Part shown: positions 1-10,200 of the stretch, one piece after another
Layout: each line of letters starts with the position of its first letter
How positions within the stretch are numbered: position 1 is the first letter of the stretch
Assembly: GCA_900617975.1 (NCBI GenBank)
Contig: UZAE01000831.1
Coordinates: forward strand, 1 to 17,773
Direction of reading: 5' to 3'
From: Rodentolepis nana
Taxonomy: Eukaryota; Platyhelminthes; Cestoda; Cyclophyllidea; Hymenolepididae
DNA: 17,773 nt
Program-made: the position numbers and the translations under genes
The notes under the pieces: model-generated
Told to the model about the DNA's origin: nothing
Database searches by the model: none
Seen by the model: only the letters and a program-made list of their open reading frames with translations

Positions 1-4
1 AATT

Positions 5-20
5 TTATTATCATTTAATT
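5..20. repeat. Left target-site duplication of SINE-like copy A (partner 345-360)
   Basis: TTATTATCATTTAATT at 5-20 matches TTATTATCATTAAATT at 345-360 in 15 of 16 positions and brackets repeat copy A. Direct repeats of this length are what LINE-type reverse transcription leaves on both sides of an insertion. Confidence 0.7.
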
Positions 21-344
21 TATTTATTTATATCAAATGGCAGGCGTCTTGATGGTTATCATTAACCCTTTAGTTGACTTCAGGCTTCACAGAGGGGAAG
101 CAACATCAAATTGGAAAAAATTCGAGAGGGGGGGGGGACAGAAGAGTGTTTCAAAGATGTAAGAGACAAAAACAAAGGAAGAACAAATGTGAGGTGAGTA
201 CTGTGGAAATAGTCGAATATGCCATAGAGTGAGGTGATGGTAGTTTGAAGTGAGAAGTCAACTGACAATCAATAGACTTTTTTGCTGTATGAATATACGC
301 TGCCCAGGGTGCACCACGTGGAGGCAAGTCTATCGCACACTCCA
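21..344 (-). mobile_element. SINE-like retroposon copy A (subfamily I)
   Basis: A repeat of about 324 bp shared with 6792-7098, 4013-4342, 8927-9236 and 17185-17503. On the minus strand its head is GTGCGATAGACTTGCCTCC with GGTGCACC/CCACGTGG palindromes, and its tail is CATTTGATATAAATAAATA. The AT-rich tail next to a target-site duplication gives the orientation: minus, antisense to the neurexin gene. It shares GGCGTCTTGATGGTTATC and a pure G run (128-137) with copy C, which marks a subfamily. The minus-strand reading frames across it are non-coding by-products. No tRNA-type A or B box was recognised, so the origin of the head is unknown. Confidence 0.72.
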
Positions 345-360
345 TTATTATCATTAAATT

Positions 361-1062
361 GTCTATATTTATGTTCTAACATGGGTATTGACAATAAATC
401 CATATTTTCTATTAAATAACTATTAATGCCAACATTGATTACTTAGTTAGCGTCGAAATTGTTACACTTTATGAAACAATGATAGATATAACCATGAAAA
501 ATTATAACTATTTCTAGATCTAAGTCTGATTTCAGTTAAGGAATTTTGGTAATAAATGGTCTATAGTGTCTATACTCCGGAAGTATGATCGACACCGCAA
601 AAGAAAATAAAATCATACAAAACAAATGCGTTGTGAGCAAGGAGTAACACGTTACTTCCCATGCAGCAAACCGTTTATGGGGCAAAACCTGCATTGCACG
701 CGTGGTTGGGAAAGTTTGCAGCTTGACCAATCATGCGCGTCTGACGAAGTGACCAATCCAAACGATGACACTTGGCCAATCAGTCGTCAACTGGCCAGGT
801 CTGGCTTTCACACATTTTAAGACTTAATGTGATGCACTTATAACCACACAAGAATCAAAACCATATTTGTATGCGATTTCATGATCTTATATGGATCTTA
901 TTGTCACAAAATCTCTGATTTTGCCAGCATGACAACAAACTGGGATTATATTTTGCTCAATATCTTAATCTTGACACAAATTCAACGATTCCAGACAAGT
1001 GAAACTGAAGAGCAACTTTTGGGTGGACTTAATTTGTGTTATTTTTATTTTTTTCCTTCTAG
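361..1062. other. Intron upstream of the first visible neurexin exon
   Basis: AT-rich non-coding sequence between repeat copy A and the acceptor at 1062. No exon was recognised. It contains a distinctly less AT-rich island at about 640-800 with three CCAAT motifs, listed separately. Short open frames here (around 626-820 and 881-1207) match no family; the latter only overlaps the exon at 1063 in another frame. Confidence 0.6.
725..782. promoter_or_regulatory. Cluster of three CCAAT boxes
   Basis: CCAAT occurs at 727-731, 753-757 and 776-780, all on the + strand, 26 and 23 bases apart, each in the context (G/C)CCAATC or ACCAATC. The surrounding 100 bases are clearly richer in G and C than the neighbourhood and include GCGCGT. 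CTTATAA follows at 838-844. CCAAT is the NF-Y recognition core, and regularly spaced CCAAT boxes are typical of promoters. Promoter function inside this intron is inference only. Confidence 0.25.
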
Positions 1063-1200
1063 AACCAGAACCTGCAAGTCTATTTATCGACGGTCAAGGA
1101 TGGTTCAACTTCTTTCCAAAATTCGAAAATCTGAATCATGGCTCAGGAATGTCAATTCTTTTCAAAACGAAGGAACCGAACTCCTTACTTTTATATGCTG
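1063..1200 (+). CDS. Neurexin exon: start of LNS2 (partial domain)
   Basis: The exon follows a long pyrimidine run ending TTCTAG at 1062 and ends before GTACTA at 1201. It enters with two bases of a split codon and leaves with one. The reading (about 45 residues) is PEPASLFIDGQGWFNF through SGMSILFKTKEPNSLLLYA. This is the first beta-strand set of a LamG domain: the SxxFxFKTxxxNxLLLY pattern matches the neurexin LNS2 stretch that reads ITLSFKTLQRNGLMLH in vertebrates. The exon before it, which would finish EGF-A and the EGF-A/LNS2 linker, is not in the window. The open frame runs further upstream into the pyrimidine tract, but that part is intron. The donor is not ideal (G|GTACTA), but the phase match to the next exon supports it. 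Confidence 0.82.
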
Positions 1201-4200
1201 GTACTAAATATTTAAAATCAGGGGTTTAATCAGCTTTATTTATTGAATAGTAGAAATTCCAAAGCTACATGCGTTTATAATAATCTTAATGTCATATATT
1301 TTATTGAAAGAAATATTATGTATTTTCCCCTTAGTTAATGCAGCCTGAAAGAGAATACATATAGTCGAATTTTTCATTTGTTCGTTTAAAATGGACAACT
1401 TTTGCTTATATCATGGTGTAATGCATTTTTAGAACCCTCAGATGTGGATAACCACGCACTTTTGATAATCTTATCGAATGGTTCGATAGAATTTCAACTG
1501 CGATCACCAAATTCACCAAATTTGGTTACACTTCAAAAACGCCATACCTGTGAATCTCCTTACGGTGCGTGTTCCGACAACACCTGGCACCACTTATCAT
1601 TCTCTTACAACAGAATTCGAGTAATTTCTTTTGATAATGCGCTTTAACATGGTTGTAATTTCTATAAAGATGAAACTCCACTTCTTTTCTCAAATTCCAT
1701 ATCAATTGATGGATATGCATTCAAAATAATCCGTCTTTCGATTGGCGTTGTGATAATATACAATTTTTTTGACTGTATCAAGTCACTTTTTTTGAAATTG
1801 CAGATGTTAACCGAAGTGGATGGTGACCGCCAAGTACTGGAAGTTCCAATAATACAGCTTTCCTTCCGTTTCAAAGGATTTTATTTTGGTAATCTGTCAT
1901 CTCACTTACAGCACCTATTACAACTTGAAAATGTGCCCATATATACAGGATATTTTAAACACGTATGTTAGCAGTTATTTATATCTTGTACAAATTCACT
2001 TACGTTTATCAAAATTGCAATCATGCAAATGATGTTAAGTCTAAATTTGACTGAAATTAAAGCGAATTTAAAACCTAAGGAAAATAATGAAATATCTTTC
2101 CTTTAGTTAGTTGGTGACCACTTTTCAGTTGAAAGATTGTTGATTTTCTAAATGAAAGCTAAGAAATCGGTATCAGTGCATCTTAATACTATCGACTTTT
2201 GCAAAAGAAATTTACCATTTGGCATTTGGGCCCACCCTAAAAATCACTTTAATGGGTATTCATTGTGTTTCCTATAGATATTCTATCAGAACGATAAGGA
2301 CTTTACAGATCTCATCAATTTGGTGGGAATAAACAACTCTAGCAAACGATCGGAGGTTGGGAGAGAGATTGGAGACATAAAGTACAAGTCAATATCATTC
2401 CAGACATTTTCCGTAAAGACAAAGCGCGACATGCATCCCGGTAGGAATTCGGGAACAGTGGTCACGTTTAAGCGACCTGGTGGTTACCTACGATCCCAGA
2501 GAGGTTGGCAAACTGTCTCGACTGGAAAAATAAGCTTTCAAGTTCGCACTTTAAAACACAACAGCCTAATTCTCTTTTCATCATCCGGGTGGCCAAGAGG
2601 TGAGAAAAAGTTTGCAATGCCTCGCGATGGTCCGATCCAACCCGTCAATCCTGTGGATCGATTAACTGGAAATGATATCTTTGGCGCGGAAGTACGTGAG
2701 GGCTACTTAGTCATGCTTCTCAATACCGGTTCTGGAATAAATGAATTTTCCACTGGAAGCATTTGGCGAGGGGATCAGCATAAGAGCAGATGGTTTATTG
2801 CAGACGGTGTTAAGCATTCGGTGGAAATTCAACTCAGCAATGGATCTCTATCCGTTACATTAGATGGAAACACGCTTAATATGAGACCGAAAGCAAAACC
2901 AAAGTAAGCATATTGAATGAAGTTTTTTGTGTTATGAAAGCAAAAGTTACATTTTTTGTGGAGGTTTCTGAGAGTCGATTGATAGCATCTTGGATTTTGA
3001 ATTGAACTATTTATGACAGGCATTTCACTTCACTCTTGTCTTTCTTACTTTTTACCAAATTCTCAAATCTGATTTTAGTTTTCTAAAGGAACCTAATTTC
3101 AAAAAGTGTAAAATTAAAATATTTTTAATGGCATTTCAAAAGAAGAAACTTTTCGGTGGCTTACTTGAAACTTTTGAAAATTTCTTATGTGTAATTAACT
3201 TTAGATAAAGTTGCTTCATTTCCAAATTTTGAGAGGATATTTTGAAATTTGAGTAACAAACTTGCCCGTCTATTGCGTTATTGTCTATTATTCAAACAAA
3301 TCAGTCATTTTACAAGTCAACCAACTGTAGATATTCAGCTGGGAGTTTTAATTTTGACTCTCAATTGCCGGTATTTCAGCACCATTTAACGCACAATTTC
3401 CTTGTGCACGATGCTCACTGTGACGGAAGATTTCTTAAAATTTAAAAAAAAATAAATTCAGCTCTTTGAATGCAATAATTACACTCTTTACAAATCCTTA
3501 ATTCCTTTATTTTAGATTTGGTTAATTCCATTCTGAATCAAAGTATGTCGAAAGTCGGTCTTTTTGCTTTAATAATTAATGGTCCATTTTCGTAAAAACT
3601 AAGAGGAATAAATTTAAAGTAATATTTTTGCGACTTTAAGTGCATCCCATAAATCACTGCTCAAATTTTTGAGAAGGAAGTTCTCAAGAGAATTGAATAT
3701 ATTGGCTAAAATTAAGGAATGGCAAAGAAAAAAGGGTATTGATATTAACAATGTCAACAGACACCGGAATGTCTATATCATTTTTTGATTGGGCATTTCC
3801 TGAATCCCCCTTGTTTGTTTTAAGTAAATGGGAGTATATTTTGGTGGGCCAAATCACATGAGGCCGTGAATAAATTTAGTTAATCTTGAGACTTGACTCT
3901 ACATAATTTAATCAGTAGTAGAATGAAGCCACCATTGGGTTCCAGTCGGTCTATTTCCAATTATGTGCTCTGGGACAATTATAATTTAATTAATTGATAC
4001 CTTTAATAAATAAATAAATATTTGTTTATTTTAAATGGCAGGCTTTATGATACTTATCATTAACCCTTTAGCAGACTTCAGACTTCACAGAGGGGAGGAG
4101 CATCAAGGTGAGAAAAAGTGGAGAAGGGGGAACAGAAGAGCGATTTGAAGATGTAAAAGAGACAGATAGACACAAAGGTAGAGAAAAGGTAAGATGAGTA

Positions 4201-7200
4201 TAGTGAAGTGGTCAAAAATTACAAACAGTGGGGTCATGGTAGTTTGAAGTCAGAAGTCTACTGCCAGTTTCTAGACTTTTTTGCAGTACGAGAATACGTT
4301 ACCCAGGATGCACCACGTGGAGGTAAGTCTATCGCATAGCTCACCTTTAATAAATATATGTCTTGACAAACGTTTATATCTTTGGAGGAAATTTGACGAC
4401 CACTATCCTTCCTCTCTAGTTCCTTGTCCTAAAGTGATTGGAAACAGATCTTACAGATGCTGCAATGTCTAATTGGACTATGCATATGATTCTATTCCAT
4501 CACAACAGAAGAAACAGTATTACCAGTTACCACAATCATATACAATTTATTGGCAGTGCCTGGTATTCTGTTTACTTTAGGTATACTGTGCTCAATTTGA
4601 ATGGCAATCTTTACATTGGTGGGTTGCCAGAAGAATTAAGGGATGAAACACCACCGCAGGCCTGGTCCGCAAGACTTCGAGAGGATTTTGTCGGAGAGCT
4701 TGGCTCCCTTTCAATCGATGGAGAAATTCTGGATCTCGTCCTAGAATCAAAAGCCCGTTGGGCTAAGGGATATGTTCAGCCACAGGATCGCGATACAAGT
4801 GACTTCGGTGATATTTGCTCGAAAACGGAAAATCCTTGTGGTTCGGGCCAGTGTATTCAAGATTCCTGGACCGAGCCCCTATGCGATTGTATTCATACGA
4901 ATTATACCGGACCTCGATGTAGTGAAAGTAAGTACAGTTTAATTCCTCTTTTTTGTTAATATTTATCTAAATAATAGGGAACCTTTCCTTACCAAATTGT
5001 CTTTAATTGCCGATTCACTTTGATGAATCATTCTCATGATTTTCCGCAATAATAAACGCTTACTTTTCCCATTATTTACTGGCTTACCTTCCTTCAGAAA
5101 ACTGTGATCAGACAAATCATAGTAGCCTACCAACTGGATAGAGACTTGAAATATCGACAAAACGCATCAGCGAATTTGTAGGAATTATATCCCATTTCAG
5201 GGAGAAAATAAATGCGGATATTTATATGCTTATAAATTTAAAATGTACATTTGGGCCGAAATTCCCAAATTGCCATAAATGCTGTTCATTGAAGATTTTA
5301 TTCCCATAATTAAAGTTTTAAGCTTCATTGATATGCTGTACTTATATTGTTTAAACTGATCAGTTAATTATAGCTTTTGTCTTAGCAATTTAGCCTTTAA
5401 TTACTACAATCATTGCCATTACTTCATTGCCAGAATTTCAGGTTTTTTTCTAATGTGCAAATGATTTACCCTTTTTGCTAAGAGATTGCTTAAAAGTCAA
5501 CTAAACAGTTTGTTTTCATAAGATAATAGAAAATGTTATTGCAAGAGAAATTCGATGGGCAGAACTAAAATATAACCACTTCGAGAAATAGCTTTTTATT
5601 CGCATAAAGCATAGTACTATCTTTGGAACTATAATTTTTTTGCTGTCATCTTAACCAATAGCTTTCTACTCTAGATATATTTTTCCTAAAGGAAATATTT
5701 AGAAGTAATTTACCACTCTACACATTATTTGCCTTTCTTAACTACTATGCTTCCAGGTTAGCTAATTATCAGCGTAGGTGTGAGTTCATAAGTACTGCCA
5801 CATTCTTTTCCATAGTAATTTTTGAGAGTTTCTGCTATGGAAAAATTGAGCATACAGGATTTAAGTGCTGTAATATTTGAAATAGAAAATTGGTTTGAAA
5901 TTCATAGAGTAATTTTTAATTTCACTCGGAAATCGCATAAAACTGTATGCGATTATAATTTTATTGAAAGAAAATGACTCACTTGTTGTTGAATAGAATG
6001 AAAATATACTCATATGTATCACTTTGAATGCAAAAATTTTATCGGCTGATTAAAAACAACCTTTTTTTCTAACTTTAACTCGAATGTTTACTTGAAGTAG
6101 TGAATTTATTCTATATTTCCTTAAAGACTCTAATTCGCTGCTCTGAAGTGCCCTCAAGGGACAAATATCTGAATATTTAATAATTCGAAAACGATTACCC
6201 AATTATTTGTTAAAATTAAATCTCAATTTTTTGCATTAAATTGGGATCTTTATAGTGAAATGCGAATAGTTTAAGTATGTAAACTTGACTAATATCACAT
6301 TATACTGTATGGTGTCAGCATATATACTCCTCAACCCACACCACAATGCAAAAACCAGTATAAATTCCTGAATTCAAAAGAATAATTGAGCCATAGCAAT
6401 TCGTTTAAGCAAACGATTGATTGCACTATTGTTTCATTTTAATTCGCCTTCAATTACTTCCCTTGTTTTACGTCTAGCCACCGCTTGTTCATCGCTCAAA
6501 GTCTAGACTCATTGTAACCAAACTGGAATTTATAATAATTATAATAATGGTTTGTAGAAATAAACAGAAGGTGTAAAGTTATTCTGTAGTTTTTTCGCAG
6601 CTTAAAACTTAGAGGACGTTGTTGATGACCCACTGTATGCTCCATTTGTGTCACCTATTGACCTCTATATTTTTTTCAAGCTTAACTTGTATCTTTAAGT
6701 GAAGGTGTACATTTCTTAGGATTCATTTCCCACCCCCCCCCCGTTCTTATTGCATATGACAGTCTTGCTTTTTAAATTTACCAAAGAAAGTTTACATCAA
6801 ATGGCAGGCGTCTTGATGGTTATCATTAACCCTTTAGTTGACTTCAGGCTTCACAGAGGGGAAGGAACATCAAACTGAAAAAAGTCGAGAGGGGGGGGGG
6901 GGGAACAGAAGAGTGTTTCAAAGATGTAAGATACAAACACAAAGGTGAGGTGAGTACTGTGGAAATAGTCCAATATGACAGAGTGAGGTGATGGCAGCTT
7001 GAAGTGAGAAGTCAACTACCAGTTAATAGACTTTTTACCGTATGAGTATACGTTGCCCAGGGTGCACCACGTGGAGGTAAGTCTATCGCACACCCCGATT
7101 ACTTAAGAAAGTAGGAATCCAGATGCGTAAAATATATGGGTAGAGTGGCCACATGTACAATTTGTTTTTTTGCCCTATATTAAGCGAAAATTAAATTCAC

Positions 7201-10200
7201 GAAGTCAGTCAGTTATTTCATGTTAGGACGCAGGTATATTGGGAGTGTTTATTAGTAATTTCGCTAATAAGTTATTAAATGTGGGAAAAATGTGTCTTTG
7301 AACAACACGATCCATAAATTTCGTTTACATGCCCGGCATGACGATGCTTCCAAACCTGCGTAACCCTGCCCTATCCCACGATTTCGCATGAACTTCGGAT
7401 GATAAAATGTCCACCAATTCGTAAATATTAAATAAATTGTGCTGTTCATTGCCCTATTTATTCCCTATTTATTCAGCCAAAGATGAACAATGCGATTTTG
7501 GAATTTGCCTTGTTAACGCAGAATCCATTTTGCGTTCTTCTTTCTTCCTTTCTTTTGTTCAGTACAAAAAACAAGCCAATTTCTACGTTTTTTCCCAGTA
7601 ATTTAGAAAAATTTGTTGAGAGACAAGCTAAATTTGTACAAATTGATATTGAAAGAAAGGTATTTAATTAAAATTCATTGCTTTTAATTCATTTAGTGCA
7701 TTTTTTTAGGGAGACCTCCGAATGGACGTCATAAAGCAGCATTATTTACCATAATTTTTTTGTATATAATTAATCGAAAAAAGATCTATATTGTTAGCAA
7801 TAGCATAGGATTTCAAAATCACTATGGCAATATAATAGAGTGTGTCCAATGGCCAGAATTGAGACTTAAATCAAAGTTCGAATTTCTGGCAAGATATTTG
7901 CTTTTTAATTTGTATTTTCATTGCAATAACCCAGTTTAAATGGCGAAATATTTGTACTAACCCTTTATCATAACATCATCAAGCTCTGATAATAGTACAA
8001 ATATGAACTGTGATCAATTCCCTTTAAATACGAATTCAATATCGTCATTGATCCTTTTAGTTATGCCCCTCTAATTGGATTGTAGTTGCTTTAACAATCG
8101 GAGCTTTGAGCCATAAAAATGTATTAATATTTTCTCACAGCCGATTTGGCAATTAGACATACATTTTATTTGCCGCAAATATAACCCATGGGGTTGTAGA
8201 AAAAGAGGGGGGGGGGGGGGGGTGTGCTGGAATCCCTTAACCTTTAAATTCTGCCTTAAATCCAGAGAAGTGGGAATGAAAGCACTTAAGCAAAATGGTG
8301 ACGCTTAAATGTAGAGCATTATTTATTTTTAAAAAACACTCCTTAACTAAACGGGATTCACTTAAACAAAGATGCTGCTAAATGGAAGAATTCGAAATGA
8401 TACAAATGGGTCATTGTATCAATCGAATACCTGTGATGTTAATTGTTTCAATTTTAGTAAGAATACATTGGAAGGATAAGACAATCAGATTTGCAGATAT
8501 AAAACTCAATTAAAGCATAACAATTTTGAGCTTGTTTTCAATAATTTGCATTAAGTATGACAGCAGTTTGTTAATACCTGGATTGATTATCAACAATCTC
8601 TCTGTAACATTTAGCAGTTAACTTTGTTGTAAGAATGAGGACTTGCGGGGAAAAGATAAATAAGCCATATTCATTCAAAATTAACAGCAAAAACTGAAAT
8701 CACATATAACCTTCCAGCATCTGACAATGAGTAAATGCGTAAATACAGTGAGACAATCGTGTGCCAAAGTTCGACAATTGAATTGAGTTGAGCAAGGGTT
8801 GAGGCTGTTATCCGCAATTTAGTTGCGTGGTTTAACAGTACAAAAAAAATAAATTTTCATTTTTTTGTAAAAATTAATCAAAATCTTCAACTTCAAAATC
8901 CAATAAATGTGTAAGTAATCATATGTTTATTTTTTTATATCAAATGACAGGCTTTATGATAGTTATCATTAGCCTATCAGTTGACTTCAGGCATCACAGA
9001 GGGAGAGGAACATCAAATCGGAAAAAGTCGAGAGGGGAGGGTGAACAGAAGAGTGTTTCAAAGATGTAAAAGAGACAGACGCAAAGGTAGAAAAAAGGTG
9101 AGGTGAGCACTGTGAAGAAGTCGACAATGACATACAGTAGGTTCATGATGGCTTGAACTCATAAGTCAACTGCTGGTTTATAGAATTTTTTGCTGTATGA
9201 GTATACGTTGCCCAGGGTGAGTCTATCGCACACCCCAAGTAATAATATGTAGAAATATCATATATTGCTGGATGAGATGATTGGTTATGGAGAAAAATTA
9301 CTTAATTTAATTTTTTAGAAAGTTTCATTACTTTCAGATCCGAATTCAGTATCTATACACATAATTAAGTGGTTACTTCAGCACCACTTACTTAGAACGT
9401 TAAATTGTTGGGCCTGGTGATTAATCGATAGAAAATTTCCTACCGTTTCCGCTTCCGCCAACGAGTTTCTACTCAAATATAAAACGGAGATACGACTTAC
9501 CATGACTTGGCTTTAGCCTCACACTGGTAGATGTTTATCAGGAGGGTGATAAAGAGTGGTCATTCACTTTTTTTTGCAAAAGCTATAATGATGCAATGAA
9601 AACAGTGAAGCCAAAATTATATGACCTTGGAACGCAAGTATAAGCCTTCTGGCAATGAAAGTGACATAAGTTGTCTCATTTGTTTGTTGGACATATTTCA
9701 ATATTTTCAAATTGGCCCAGGCTGATAAATTGTCGTTGCTGGGTAGGTGGAAGGCCACTTTTTGTTTCAATGAGAAAATGAATCGTTGCGAAAAAAATTG
9801 AATTGTTTGTTACTATTATAATTGTTATAAACGAAAAACTATACTTCAAGACGCTAATTCAAGATTAGCATTTATAGGGTATGATGTATGAAAATATTGT
9901 ACCTTTTTAGAGCATTTTCAACCAATTGTTCGCCCACTCCACTTTTATTTTTGTTTATCAAAGTTCTTGGATCTTCTTGACTGTAAGAAGAGATATATGC
10001 AGGGATCAAACACTCAGTTAGATGGCTGCTTATTGGCTTATGAAAGTAAAGGACTGAATTACTTTTTTAAATGTTGGACCAATCAGAGTCAACTGAATTC
10101 GACAAAGGTATACTTATTAAGTAATATTGATGGATTCAGAAATCAGAGGAAACATGATTATCACGTTGAATTCTACTCCAATTCAGAAACCATTGCCCCC

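Noticed and set aside
21..344. Repeat family as a MITE or LTR
   Set aside because: No terminal inverted repeats and no TG...CA ends. Duplications of about 14 bp and an AT-rich tail favour a retroposon.
80..354. Two minus-strand open frames across repeat copy A, with related frames in copy E
   Set aside because: They recur only because the repeat recurs. They are not conserved in frame between copies and have no family resemblance.
1804..1806. ATG at the start of the third exon as a possible translation start
   Set aside because: The frame joins in phase to two upstream exons that supply the first strands of the same LNS domain.
7264..7449. 61-codon minus-strand open frame in a less AT-rich patch
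   Set aside because: No domain, no conserved motif and no splice context. It remains unexplained, but there is no support for a gene.
8207..8222. Poly-G run as a remnant of the SINE-like element
   Set aside because: Flanking sequence does not match the element around its internal G run.
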